This document shows positions 31,148 through 43,012 of a DNA stretch of 64,000 nucleotides, piece by piece (the stretch's first letter is position 1; each line of letters begins with the position of its first letter). Origin of the DNA: Acanthacorydalis orientalis (Eukaryota > Arthropoda > Insecta > Megaloptera > Corydalidae); the NCBI GenBank assembly GCA_034766995.1, contig CM068317.1, positions 14,080,255-14,144,254 of the forward strand, read 5' to 3'. A program made the translations under genes and the position numbers. The notes below the pieces were generated by a model. It was not told the DNA's origin. It was given only the letters and a program-made list of their open reading frames with translations, and ran no database searches.

Positions 31148-32285
31148 CCTTGTAATAGTAATAGAGTTGTACAAAAAATTCTAGATATTAGTTTTTAGCT
31201 TGTGCTCTGTCCCACACTCGATACGCTCGACAACCTCCGGGGAGCTCCACCCCCGCTCGCTCTGCCGATTCTCTTCGCTCATATCGCATATATTCGCCCA
31301 ATATCGTAATATATATATATTATATGTTAGTATATCTATATAATCATTCTCGCAGATATATTTCAACGTATTTGTTTTATAAAGTCGCACACCAATATCA
31401 TAATTATTCGAGAAAATTTCGTATAACTTCGGGTGTCATCGTTAATTCTAATTTAATACAAAATCCTTACACATTTTTTTATCAATAAAATTTTACGGAA
31501 CTTTTTTTTATATAGATAGACATTATATTCACAATCTTTAATAAATTATATTTGTTTGGTTCTATTTATGTATCTATTATTATATATTATGTATCTATTA
31601 TTGTATCTATTATATTTGTTCGGTTTCGGTTCTATATTCATAATCATTAATAAATTATATTTTCACAACTATAAATCTAATTACATTCATATGTATTGAT
31701 AAACTCGATTTCTGTATAAGTAACTTAGCAGTTGACATTTTATATAGAATAAATATCAAGCAAGAATTGGTAAGAAAATTAATCCGCCATCGCAGACTTC
31801 AAGAATCCACAAATTCTGTCGAAATCTGCATATCTTGCACATGAAAGTAAATATCTGTTTTTGCGGTCTTACTAAATATTAAGAATTCGGTACAGACTGT
31901 CTTTAGAAGGAATAAACAACTGTTTAAGTTATGTTTTATTGTAAAACGAATATATTTTAGTTTTGAATTATATCGCTCTATAAGACAAGTAATTTCATTC
32001 CAAACATAAAATTTATTCACATGATTACCATTCTGTATTGTACATAATACATTAATACATAAACCTGTAATTTATGTTACTTTTCAAATGATTCTTTTAA
32101 TATAGCAAAGGACTATATATAATATGAAACCTTCATCATAAACCGCTGCTGAATTAGAGAAAAACTCTCAATTCTTCTAATTAAAACGACCCAGTGTTTT
32201 CAATTTCTACACTTTTCCAATATATCTCTATAACAAACTTAAACTATCTCTAACAAACCTGTACTTTGAACTCTTTCTAGGCGTG
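31145..32285. other. Mostly AT-rich unique DNA with one GC-rich patch
   Basis: 31190-31290 has higher GC and, on the minus strand, GAGCGAAGAGA..GAGCGAGCGGGGGTGG, similar in style to 28800 and 58384. The rest has no supported feature. Confidence 0.35.
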
Positions 32286-32289
32286 TTTA

Positions 32290-32560
32290 TACTATGTATA
32301 CAAATTAATTCGGTGCCTTTTTTATAAAAAAATTATATTCATTTATGGAAAAATGGAATACATTTCAATCCTCAAAATATCTCTCATTATTGTATATAAT
32401 TTTACTCCATCTGTCGGGTGAGTGACGAATCTTTTGTTGAAAAAAAGATGACTGGTTTGAGTCAATGAAATCCTAATGTATTTTTGGAACTCTTCTACTG
32501 TTTTAGGATTTGTTTCATGCTTTATACATCACAACACGTTCTCCCCAAAGCTGAACAAGT
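32290..32560 (-). pseudogene. Possible mariner-like transposase C-terminal remnant
   Basis: Minus strand reads SSFFQQKIRHSPDRWSKII, then NNERYFED and a stop, the usual ending of several mariner-type transposases (RW.K.I..NG.YFE), followed by AAAAAAGGCACCGAATTAAT, which would be the terminal repeat. No catalytic motif survives. Confidence 0.4.
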
Positions 32561-32906
32561 CATTCTCGTGACTTCGCCGGCATTTTTTTCGACTGAAATG
32601 CTAAAAGTATGCAATACGATGCTTTCGGACGCCATCGTGTTCACTATTGTTTTGTAAGGTTATACCAACTGCTTAGCCAAGATACATAGTTTTTAAATGT
32701 TAAGTTGGGCACTTAAAAATCCTAAAACGACGAGAAAATATTTTAATTTAAAACAAAGTTATGATTGATTCGATTGAAAGGCACAGAATTAATTTTCCAG
32801 TCAGTAATTTCTATTATACACCGATTATATTTTCTTCTTGCAATGTGTCTCGTTTATTTTCATTTCAAATTCTTTATACATATTATATGATTGGTGGATA
32901 TTACAT

Positions 32907-32959
<53 letters not shown>

Positions 32960-33221
32960 GTTTATCAAATGTTATAACTGACTACAATATAGCGAAAAGA
33001 GATTTCTTCGCAATCTTCTTGACCTATTTTTCGCAAAAATGGATGTTCCTCAGACGAATAAAAAAAACTTTTCCAATTATATTTCTTTGTATATATTTAT
33101 TATTGATTTCGCCGGCATTGCTTTACATTTATAATTGTATAGATTTGTTTCTGTTGTCAAATGTACTTTTCATGATACAAATAACAACATTTTCATTGAA
33201 AATACAATAAGTAGTTTGTAC
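32561..33221. other. AT-rich DNA with a (TA)n tract at 32914-32957
   Basis: No gene recognised; the 65-codon frame at 32761 ends in the microsatellite. Confidence 0.4.
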
Positions 33222-33368
33222 AATAAATGTTCACTCAAAAATTGATATTATATCAGTATAATAAATGATTAATAAATGTTTATTCAAAAATTGATATTGT
33301 ATCAGTATAGTAAATGATTAATGAATGTTTACACAAAAATTGATATTATATCAGTATAATAAATGATT
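33222..33368. repeat. Three tandem copies of a 49-bp unit
   Basis: Units start near 33222, 33271 and 33320, each with CAAAAATTGATATT.TATCAG then TATAATAAATGATT. Copies differ at only a few positions. Confidence 0.85.
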
Positions 33369-33434
33369 AAAAATCTCACTCTTTATGTAATCTTTAATGA
33401 AAACATAAATCTGACTATAATTATTGTTGAATAC

Positions 33435-33439
<5 letters not shown>

Positions 33440-33493
<54 letters not shown>
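33440..33493. repeat. (TA)n microsatellite
   Basis: TA tract abutting the pogo-like MITE. Confidence 0.95.
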
Positions 33494-33498
<5 letters not shown>

Positions 33499-34031
33499 TC
33501 AACTCTCTTATAACAAGGTACTCTAAAAAGACGATTTCGATATAACACGGTGCAAAAATTGTGCTAGCCATCCCATAATATACGATATTCTCTTATAACA
33601 CAGTTTCCTAAAAGCACGACTTAATAAACTTAGACAACCCTCATATAGCACGAATGTGTCCATCACTCTGTTTTGGTTGTCATAAAGAGGGAATTCCCTT
33701 TGTATACATAATAATGCGAAGTCTGCGTCGCTGTTCTTACTGAAAACCAATTCATTAGACGGTTGTTTGTTGATAAATTCAGACACAATCCGAAAATACG
33801 GTTTAAAAAATGAATGAATTCCTGTTTATAAAACACGGAACGCATTCTCCTGATTTTTATTACTTCTAAGTTTCGCTTAGCACGATTTCTATATAGAACG
33901 ACACTCCGAGGGTACGGTTTCGATATAACACTGAACGCATTCCCCTGATTTGCGTTTACTTCCTAGGTTTCGTTTAACACGTTCTCTAAAAACACGGAAC
34001 GAATGACCGTGTTATAGGACGGCTTCCTGTA
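33494..34031. mobile_element. Pogo/Tigger-like MITE 1
   Basis: TA, then CACTCAACTCTCTTATAACA; at the right TGTTATAGGACGGCTTCCTG, then TA. Internal repeats of CGATATAACAC and AACACGGAACGCATTC (three times). TA duplication and CTATAACAC-type ends fit the pogo branch of Tc1/mariner elements. No transposase. Confidence 0.65.
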
Positions 34032-34182
34032 TATATAATTATGTATAATACTGTACATATAATATCAGAATAAAGTTCATTCTCGATAACATAAAATAAA
34101 AATATAAAATATATAGAACATAAAATAAAAAATGAAATTCGGATATTTCGTTTCCAGTTACTGTTACTGTTTTTTCATGTAT

Positions 34183-35453
34183 TAGGTTGGTGTGGAAATA
34201 ATTGCGGTTTTTATCATTTTAAATTTGGCGCCGATTTTTCTAGTTACCGTTATCTTTTGTAGTAGTCATGTGATACATCATTGTTAACAATGTAATTAGC
34301 ACTACAGGTTTTAGCTTATGCCTATTGTTTTCATTCTTTAGTATTATTGGATATCATCTCTTAAATTAGTCATGGAAAAAATGAAAATTCGCAGGATTTT
34401 GTTATATGAGTTTAAATTGGGACGTAAAGCAACAGAAACTGCTCGAAATATCAAATTTGTTTTTGATGAAGAGACAATTAGTAAACGTAAAGCTCAAAAC
34501 TGTTTCCAAAAATTTTGTAATGGAAACGAAAGCCTTGACGCTCGTAGACGTCCTTCAGCAATACATGATAATGATATAAGAATCATTATTGAAACAGGCT
34601 CACATAAAACAATTCGAAAGATGGCAAAAGAACTCAATGTTGATCATTCAACAGTTGTTCGACATTTGAACTTGACTGGAAAAACAAAAAAGCTGGATAA
34701 ATGGGTGCCGTATGAACGAAACGAACATCAAGCAATTCTGCGATACAAAGTCTGCTCAGCGATTCTTTTGTGTAACAAAAATGATCCTTTTCTTAATCGC
34801 ATAGTCGCATGTATTGAAAAGTGGATTTTCTACAACAATCGAAACGTTCAACACAGTGGCTAGACCGAGTAGAAGCACCAAAACAGTTTCCTCAATCGAA
34901 AATTTATGAAAATAAGATTATGGTCACTGTTTGGTGGTCGGCAAGTGGCATAACTCACTACAACTTGTTAAATCCTGGTGAAACAATAACAGTAGAAAAA
35001 TATTGTCAGGAAATTGAAGAAATCTATGAGAAGTTGCATCGTTTACGGCCACTATTAGTCAGTCGAAGAGGATCAATTCTTCATGACAACGCCCGACTAC
35101 ACGTCTCACAAATGATTTTTAAAAAAATTAAATGAACTGGGTTATAAAACCTTACCTCGCCCACCTTATTCTCTAGACCTGTCTCCGGCAGCTTATCATT
35201 TTTTTAAACATTTGAGTAATTTTCTACAAGAGAAGTTTTTCAAAGATCAAGCATCAGCTTAAAGTGCTTTCGATGAATTCGCTAATTCCAGGACTCCAGA
35301 ATTCTCTCTTCTAGGAATAAACAAACTTGTTTCCCGTTGGAGGAAATGTGTGCAGGCCAATTATTTTTATTTTGATTATTAAATACAATTTTTAACTAAT
35401 ATACGTCTTTATACTCGATACCTAAAAATCTCAATTATTTTTTCACCAACCTA
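34183..35453 (+). mobile_element. Mariner D, full-length
   Basis: TAGGTTGGTGTGGAAATAAT followed by TGCGGTTTTTATC at the left; the right end TTATTTTTTCACCAACC is its inverted repeat, TA on both sides. Confidence 0.9.
34372..35382 (+). pseudogene. Mariner D transposase, two catalytic Asp lost
   Basis: ATG 34372 opens MEKMKIRRILLYEFKLGRKA; HTH1 and HTH2 (HKTIRKMAKELNVDHSTVVR) are intact to KWVPYERNEHQ. First catalytic motif reads VACIEKWIFYNN, with Ile where DEKW has Asp. A frameshift near 34855 follows. Second Asp is kept (LHDNARLHVS). The third reads LSPAAYHFF, with Ala in place of Asp. Another frameshift at 35130; ends NYFYFDY. The DNA-binding half could in principle still be made (163 codons). 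Confidence 0.85.
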
Positions 35454-35740
35454 ATATTTAATGTGGAAAATTTAAAAATTATGTAGATATCAGCCTGTAA
35501 TTTGTAAGGAAATCCTTACATCTTCCGACAGCAACCGATATATTTGACATAAATGAACGTGTTTTTTTTTTGAACATTATTTGATTTGATTGCATTTTTA
35601 TTTTAAAGCTCTTTCTAAATCTCCCTCATTTGAAATACTTTTTTTAATGTACAATCACATTTAAATCTGGCGACTGAGCAGGCATTTTCCATCAAATAAG
35701 ATTAATTGTATAATAGCTGTATACGAATATTAAGATGTAC
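35454..35740. other. AT-rich spacer
   Basis: Nothing recognised. Confidence 0.45.
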
Positions 35741-36309
35741 TAGGTTGGTAAGAAAGTAATTGCGTTTTTTTCTGAATTCTAACCTTATTTTTTTCAATAA
35801 AGTGTCATTTCATCATGTTCATAAATATCGTTTTAAAGTTAATTTTTCGGTCTATGTCTTGGTAACATCGACTTTAGGTTTATTTTTAATTTTGCTTCAA
35901 ATTCGGCAATTGAATTAAAGATGGAAATAAAGTAAATTAGAGCATTTATGTATGAATTAAAAACGGGTGTTAAAGTAACAGAAACTGCTCATAAAGTAAA
36001 CGATGCTTTTGTTGTGGGTACTTTTAAGGAGCGTACCGTGCAATGGTGATTCCAACAATTTCCTACTGGAGAGGAAGCCCTGAAGATGAAGAAGGTAGCG
36101 GGCGATCTTCTTCAGTTCATAACGACCAACTGAAGGCGTTATTTTATCATAGCTTCTGATTCAACTAATTCCCACGCACAACAATTTGATATTTTGCACA
36201 AAAATTAGGCGTTAGTCATTCAACAGTACTGAATCACTTAAAACCACTTAAATTAAAGAATTAAATGAATTTGAAGGCCATAAACCGCGATTATTTTTCT
36301 ACCAATCTC
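35741..36309 (+). mobile_element. Mariner G deletion derivative, copy 1
   Basis: Left end TAGGTTGGTAAGAAAGTAAT, right end CGATTATTTTTCTACCAATC. About 570 bp. It keeps the start of the transposase (YELKTGVKVTETAHKVNDAF, ERTVQW, HTH2 block) and then jumps directly to the 3' end (GAATTTGAAGGCCATAAACC). The whole catalytic part is gone. The same junction is seen at 52874-53434, 36819-36937 and 37105-37262. Confidence 0.85.
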
Positions 36310-36767
36310 ATATTTCGCTACCTTTTAAAGATTTAGCATAGAACATTTCTCTACCGTAAAAAGTAAACGGGAAAAAAACGCTATGTGAAGATAAAATTTT
36401 TGAGAGTGTTTTTGATCATTTTTTTAAATAATAAATAACAAACTTTGTTCCTAATAACAGTAAACGAAAATAAAAAAATATTTTTGGAATATTCTAGCAT
36501 CTTTTTCTAATAAAAACGTTTAATCGTTTCCATATTGTCTATCTGATGCGTTTATTTTTTTATTATTACTTTATATTTTCACAAATAATTTTTTCTGTCA
36601 ATTTCTTTCTATACCGATTTTTTGTACCTTAACACTATGAGGACGGTAGTGTTACCTTTGAAATGCGGTCAATAATCATTATGAAAACATTTATTAATCA
36701 TATTTTTATGGTTTATGGAGTGAGGAAAAGCATTTTCGAAAATATATTTAGAGTTGTGCCACTTTAC

Positions 36768-36768
<1 letters not shown>
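36310..36768. other. AT-rich DNA, partly duplicated at 36938-37100
   Basis: 36310-36480 shares TTTAGCATAGAACATTTCTC and AAAAACGCTATGTGAAGAT with the sequence after the second mariner G copy, so flank and element were duplicated together. The rest is unassigned. Confidence 0.6.

Positions 36769-36769
<1 letters not shown>

Positions 36770-36820
<51 letters not shown>
36770..36820. repeat. (TA)n microsatellite
   Basis: About 25 TA units at the left edge of the duplicated block. Confidence 0.95.
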
Positions 36821-36821
<1 letters not shown>

Positions 36822-37104
36822 CAGAAAACTATTCAACAGTACTGGACCACTTAAAACCACTTAAATTAAGAAATGTATATGAATTTGAAGGTCATAAACC
36901 GAGATTATTTTTCTGCCAATCTAATATTTCACTACATTTTAATGATTTAGCATAGAACATTTCTCTACCGTAAAAAGTAAACGGGAAAAAAACGCTATGT
37001 GAAGATCAACGTTTTAAGAAAGAGTGTTTTTGATCGTTTTTTTCCAAATAATGAATGAACAAACAAATTTGTTTCTAATAACAGTAAACGAAAATTAAAA
37101 AAAA
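36821..37104 (+). repeat. Second copy of mariner G 3' part plus flank
   Basis: Repeats 36205-36480 with about 10 percent changes: TTCAACAGTACTGGACCACT, GAATTTGAAGGTCATAAACC, the terminal repeat, then 160 bases of shared flank. Since flanking DNA is included, this is a segmental duplication and not a separate insertion. Confidence 0.75.
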
Positions 37105-37258
37105 ATGTTAGTTGGATCAGAACCACACCCAACAATTCGAGAGCTTGCACAAAAGTTAGGCGTTAGTCATCCAACAGTTCTGGACTACTTAAAACGTCTT
37201 AAATCAAAAAATGTATATGAATTTGACGACCATAAACCGCAATTATTTTTCTACCAAC

Positions 37259-37262
<4 letters not shown>
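37105..37262 (+). mobile_element. Mariner G deletion derivative, partial copy
   Basis: Open frame MLVGSEPHPTIRELAQKLGV then [20 protein letters not shown], the HTH2 part joined to the 3' end, finishing in CAATTATTTTTCTACCAACC with an intact terminal repeat, then a (TA)n tract. The 5' end is missing. Confidence 0.75.
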
Positions 37263-37309
<47 letters not shown>

Positions 37310-37312
37310 GTA

Positions 37313-37392
<80 letters not shown>
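37263..37392. repeat. (TA)n microsatellite, 130 bp
   Basis: TA with a single CGTATATATTTT interruption. Confidence 0.97.
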
Positions 37393-37398
<6 letters not shown>

Positions 37399-38072
37399 GT
37401 TCGAGTTTCACTTTGAGACATTTTAAATGCATAGAAAATATCAGAGTAATCTGATCGTTTCATGAAATCAAGAATTAAACGTCGGTACAGATATTATTTG
37501 CTATGTGCAAAAAATCAGGTTAAAAAAAACTACATACATCCATCGAACAAAAGAACATAATTAAGCTCCGTGCGATAAACTCGAGGTCATTTGTCGACGT
37601 TGCAGTGAACGCTCAACTCAACAGAAGCAACAGTCTGCAGCGCACGATCGTGCGGCGTGATGTGCGGTTCTTTCTTGCATGCAGCTTGCGACACGCGGAC
37701 TAACGCCACTAAAACTTATCTTGCACGGACGATCTACTTTAGATTCCGAATGAATATTCAAAAGGTCGCCGAGTGAATGTGTGTGCATATTCGATTTTAG
37801 CTCGTTTACGAAAATTGTCTTGGGCTGGCGCGATCATTCGAAGGTATCAACTGCATGACCCGAATGTCGTATTACGTTCGACCGTTTCTATAATGTAGAA
37901 GGGTTGCAGGACCTTTGAACAACATGCACACAATGAGCCGAAGCAGGAAGATACGGTAATTTGATTGTCAGATATAATCATATTTGTAAGTTTATAATTC
38001 AATTTCAACGGATACCCCTTGTTAACGAGTTTTGTGTTTCATCAAAAACATACCCATATTGATGTGCACACA
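37393..38072. other. Unique DNA with a GC-richer core
   Basis: 37550-37960 has raised GC and a perfect palindrome CGCACGATCGTGCG near 37642. No transposon motif and no supported frame. It could be host regulatory DNA; that is inference only. Confidence 0.3.
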
Positions 38073-38084
38073 CACACACACACA

Positions 38085-38133
<49 letters not shown>
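38073..38133. repeat. (CA)n then (TA)n microsatellite
   Basis: CACACACACACA followed by about 22 TA units. Confidence 0.95.
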
Positions 38134-38136
<3 letters not shown>

Positions 38137-38142
38137 CACATA

Positions 38143-40006
38143 TTAGTTCGGTAAATTATTAGACCCATTGCCTTAAATCATACTTTTGACATTATTTTCT
38201 CTTTTATTTCGAACACTATTGATGAGACGATTTTTTTTGCACGAATTGGGCGATATTTTTGGCGAGCCTATGGAAAAAGTTTAGTCATTTCGGTGGCCGT
38301 CTCTAGGGGCGAATGGTGCCCCGACAACAGCCAAAGTCAGCATATTAAAGAAAAGTCGGCATATGACTTGGTAGACAATCGCGCTATTCGTGCTCAAATC
38401 CAAGAAAAACATGATTGTTTTTAACTCTTTTTTTATTCTCTGTTGTATTGGCAACATCTGCAATAAATGTTTATATATGGCAACACCATAAATGTCAATA
38501 ATTAATTGTTAAATCCGAGCATGTGATGTTAACGGAATTCGAAAATCTGTTTCGTATATTGTTGCAGTGTTAAAAAACTCTTTTTATTCGTAAAAAAACT
38601 GGTTTTTGTGGAAAATATTATTAATTGGTAAGTTTCTTGTTTAATATTACGGTGATTTTTATCCAATTATGACAATATATTTGTTAAATTTTGTAAATCA
38701 AAATCTTTTTTTTCCGATGGGTAAACAAAATGACTTGTCACTAAAGAAAATTGATCAAATCGCCGTCCATTTGATCACTAAAAGCATGTCACATTGTAAG
38801 ATTGCTGATATGTTAGGTGTATCGTATACTTCTGTAAAGAATATTAAGAAAAATTGGATTACGGGATAGATTTGAACCCAAAACGTACCGGCGCATGTGG
38901 TCGACATTGTGTTCCATACCAAGAAATGATAGAAAATCCAGAATGCCTGTAGTCAAAATAGAAAATTTCCTGTCCAAGCTTCGACTGAACAAATTAAAGG
39001 TGCAGATATTAAAGTATCACAAAGAACTGTTCAGCGACGATTGGCTGAATAGGGCCTGTTCGTCAGAAAATTTGTTCGGAAACTTAAACTCACGCCAGCC
39101 ATGATCGAGAAACGTCTCGAATGGACAGAAAAGTATAAGAATTTCACGATTAATTATTGGAAAGGAGTAATTTACAGTTAACTAGTTCTTTGACATTAAT
39201 TTTTAACCGAAGCTTTGAAATAAAATGTTGCTATTCTTTTTGTTTCTTTGTGTTTTTCTGATGAGTCGGCTTTTGAAGTGATGACTGAAATATCGAAATT
39301 TGTAATAATGATTGTAGTGTTTCCATTATTAAACATCTTCCTTAAGTCATGGTGTGATCAGTGTTTAGAATCAAAGGCTCAGAAGGAGTACTCTTAGTGG
39401 AAAGTACCATGAAAGCAGACCAATACCAACAGGTTTTAAAGGAACAACTACGTCCGTAAATGAAAAAAGTGGTTTAAGGAAGGCGAAAGTCCTATTTTCA
39501 TGCATGATGGAGCACCGTGCTTTAAATCTGAGGTTGTACGTGAATTTTTAGACGAAAATAATGTTACAGTTCTTGATTGACCAGGAAATTCGCCATATAT
39601 GAACCAGATCGAGACCATTTGGGAGTTTATGTAGATTAAAATAAATAAAATTGCTCATACCCCAAAAAGATAACTCATAGATACTGTTATTAAAATATGT
39701 CACAGCAGTCCAGTGATGAAAATGAAAACAGAAAGCTGTATAAGAAGTTTACCTCGTCGTATAGAAGCACTACTGGCTGCTAAGGGTGATCATACAAAAT
39801 ATTGATTTTCGATTGTCAATGTTTATTTTGTAATTAGAATATAAACGTTATAATATACAAAACACTTGTTTTTTTTCTTATTTTATAATACAGAATGTAT
39901 GTAAATATTAAATCTTGGCAACAATTGCATTTGTATCGAATCATCACATCCAAAACGAATAAATTATTGATTTTTTTGATTGGGTCTAAGAATTTGGCAA
40001 GGTACC

Positions 40007-40012
<6 letters not shown>
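38143..40012 (+). mobile_element. Tc1-like transposon, degraded, about 1.87 kb
   Basis: Left end TTCGGTAAATTATTAGACCC, then ATTGCC; at the right GATTGGGTCTAAGAATTTGG is its inverted form. Between them lies a complete but broken Tc1-type gene. Confidence 0.7.
38717..39805 (+). pseudogene. Tc1-like transposase, frameshifted
   Basis: Starts MGKQNDLSLKKIDQIAVHLI; HTH block SHCKIADMLGVSYTSVKNIK; then KVSQRTVQRRLAE and KLKLTPAMIEKRLEWTEKY. A stretch of about 80 extra bases (39175-39255) precedes FSDESAFEV (first Asp). Second Asp in FMHDGAPCFKS. The third motif reads GNSPYMNQIETIWEF, where SPDLNPIE lost its Asp but kept the Glu. Ends AAKGDHTKY. Many stops. Confidence 0.78.

Positions 40013-40014
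<2 letters not shown>

Positions 40015-40103
<89 letters not shown>
40015..40103. repeat. (TA)n microsatellite
   Basis: TA tract with a few TATG and AATA units, running into the next MITE. Confidence 0.95.
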
Positions 40104-40105
<2 letters not shown>

Positions 40106-40659
40106 CCCGTCCCTCAATTTATGCGGAGTATCCGTTCCACGTGGATTCGTTTTACGCGAATGAAAATCGCGTAAATTGAGTCTGTCAGTACAATAGAAAA
40201 AATATTGGAAATAAAAGCTAGTAAAGTTGTAGAAACACATATTTATTTCACATAAATTAAAAAAAAAATAATGACGTTTTAGAAAACAAAAGTAGATAAA
40301 TTTTATTCGGTGTCACTTGTATACACTTGTTACGTACTTTTAAAACTTCTAGGAAAATATATTTTCTGGCTTCGTAAATTAGGATCGCAAAGATGATTAG
40401 TAAGGCAATGTGACGTCTCCCTGAGCATGTTTTGTACTGCACTGCCGTGCTTTTATACGTTCAAGTAAGAATTTGCGTCAATTTGATGTATAATAAATAC
40501 AATGAAAAATTATATAAAATGAAATTTATCTGACCGCGTAAAATGAGATCTGGTAAATCAATACCGCGTATAAAAAGTGCAGCGTAAATAGAGGTATAAT
40601 TTGCCGTATAAAAAAAACTCGTGTAAAAAGAGTCCGGCGTAAATTAAGGGATGGGTGTA
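40104..40659. mobile_element. Pogo/Tigger-like MITE 2
   Basis: TA, CCCGTCCCTCAATTTATGCG at the left; GCGTAAATTAAGGGATGGGTG, TA at the right. Internal copies of GCGTAAA (GCGTAAATTGAG, GCGTAAAATGAG, GCGTATAAAAAG, GCGTAAATAGAG). No coding capacity. Confidence 0.65.
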
Positions 40660-40689
40660 TGTGTATATAAATATATATGTATGTATATA

Positions 40690-41950
40690 TACGAGGGTGG
40701 TCCCAGAAGTACCCGACCAAACAAAGAAAACACAAAAATTTTGGAAAAAAATATATTTATTTTTCAACATAATCTCCATTCAACTCTATACACTTTTGCC
40801 AGCGATGTTCAATAAGTTCGATACCTATTTTATAATAAGAACTGTCTTGCTCCTCAAAATACCCATTAACTGCCGACATCACTTCTTCATCGTTGGGAAA
40901 TCTTTGACCATTGAGCCATTTTTTCAAGTTTGGGAACAGAAAATAATCCGAGGGGGCTAAATCTGGCGAATAGGGTGCATGAGGTAGCAATTCAAACTTT
41001 AATTCATTAATTTTGGCCATTGCAATAACGGATTTGTGAGCTGGTGCATTGTCTTGATGAAACAACACTTTCTTCTTAGCCAAATGCGGTCGTTTTTGCT
41101 TGATTTCTTCGCTCAAACGTTGCAACAAGTTCGCATAATACTAACCGTTGATAGTTTTTCCTTTTTCAAGATAGTCAATGAAAATTATCCCACGCGCATC
41201 CCAAAAAACCGACGCCATGACCTTGCATGCAGATGAAACGGTCTTCGCCTTCTTTGGAGTAGGTTCTCTGGCCTTTACAGTACATTGTTTTGATTGTTCT
41301 TTTGTCTCGGGTGTGAAGTGATGGACCCATGTTTCATCCATGGTTATGAAACGGCGCAAAAATTCTGCTTTGTTGCTGTGAAACTTCGCTAAACACTCAA
41401 TTGAAACATCTTCACGACACTGTTTTTGCTCGAGTGTGAGCAAACGCGGCACCCATCTTGCACACAGCTTTCTCATGTCCAACTTTTCAGATAATATGCG
41501 ATGTACCGCACTTTTTGAAATGCCTACTATGTCTGCTAGCTCGCGCACTTTCAGTCGACGATCATCCAGTACCGCTTTGTGGATTTTCTTCACCGTTTCT
41601 GGAGTCGTCACCTCATTTGGTCGACCACTGCGATGCTCGTCTTGGCAGCTCCTACGGCCTCGTTTAAACTCTGCTACCCAATATTTCACTGTTGTAAACG
41701 AAGGAGCAGACTCACCCAGAGTAGAATCCAGTTCAGCTTTTATATTGGTTGGGCTGAGGCCTCTCAAATAAAAGTATTGTATCGCGTAACGATGACCAAT
41801 TTTCTCCATTTTCACAAATTCACTGAAAACGTTCACTATTGATGGCTGCCAAACAAATACTAAACAACATGGCGTCTTCAAACTTGAAACATATGCTTTA
41901 TAGATTGTTTACTTTCTAATACAGTGATATTTTTCAAACAACTACAACAA
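40690..41950 (-). mobile_element. Mariner A, copy 2, 5' terminal repeat lost
   Basis: The 3' end is intact (TACGAGGGTGGTCCCAGAAG at 40690). The matching 5' end, expected near 41970, is replaced by a (TA)n tract and mariner F copy 2. Otherwise it is very similar to 12634-13930. Confidence 0.9.
40757..41809 (-). pseudogene. Mariner A transposase copy 2, single stop
   Basis: ATG 41809 to the stop at 40757; full-length frame with one premature stop (TAG at 41143-41141, where copy 1 has GAG). All three catalytic Asp are present: [34 protein letters not shown]. Trp in the SKQW motif is Cys, and one extra codon lies in the linker after it. HTH2 (VRELADIVGISKSAVHRILS) is intact. With one terminal repeat gone it could not move itself, but it carries the better-preserved active site of the two copies. 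Confidence 0.92.

Positions 41951-41952
<2 letters not shown>

Positions 41953-42004
<52 letters not shown>
41953..42004. repeat. (TA)n microsatellite
   Basis: TA tract lying between two mariners; it has replaced the 5' end of mariner A. Confidence 0.95.
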
Positions 42005-42006
<2 letters not shown>

Positions 42007-43012
42007 AGGTGTTAATTCGTAGCGTTTTACAAGAGATAGCGTAGGTAGTATATTCTTCCATTGTTCTCTTTAACTAAATATTTCCCGTAAAACAGCTGTT
42101 CTTAAGCGTCAGTTTCAGTATATGTCATTTGGTTGAAGCGTAAATAACACTTTGTACTTTATCGAATATGTCGAATTTCGTGCCGGATAAATTGTTTTAC
42201 TTGCCAACGGTAGGAAAACGCCTTAAGGCCATGGAAATGATCCAAAATCAAGGAAATTGGGTCCCATACGAATTGAAACCGAACGACGTTGAAAGACGTT
42301 TTTCTACCTGTGAACTGCTGCTTCAACGGGAGAAAAGGAAGAGATTTTTGTATCGAATTGACACGAGCGATGAAAAGTGGATCAATTACGACAATCCCAA
42401 GCGCAGAAAGTCATAGGTTAAGTCCGGCCAACCATCAACACCAGCGGCGAAGCCAAATATCCATGGATACAAGCTCATGCTCTGTATTTGGTGGGATCAT
42501 AAGGGTGTGATCTACTATGAGCTGCTCAAACCGAATGAAACCATCACTGGGGATCGCTAACGACTACAATTGATACGCTTGAGACGTACATTGAAGAAAA
42601 AACGGCCGGAATACTTTGAAAGACACGGCAAAGTGATTTTGCAGCACGACAATGCTCGTCCGCACGTCGAAAAACCGGTCAAAACATACTTGGAAACACT
42701 CAAATGGGAAGTCCTACCCCACCGGCCGCATTCTCCAGATATTGCTCCTTCTGATTATCACTTGTTTCGATCGATGAGGCATGGCCTGTCTGAGCAGAAG
42801 CTCACTTCTTATGAAGATTGCAGAAAATGGGTCGATTCGTGGATTGGATTTAAAGAGGACGTGTTCTTCCGACGTGGTATTTGTCTCCTGTCCGAAAGAT
42901 GGGAAAAAGTAGTGGCTAACGATGGACAATACTTTGAATGATATGTTTTTTCAATTTCATTTAAAATAAACGATCTTTTTCCATATAGAAAACGCTACGA
43001 ATTAATTCCAAC

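Noticed and set aside
39175..39255. About 80 extra bases in the Tc1-like gene read as an intron
   Set aside because: Starts near a GT but has no acceptor AG after a suitable tract at the right place; more likely an insertion or decay.
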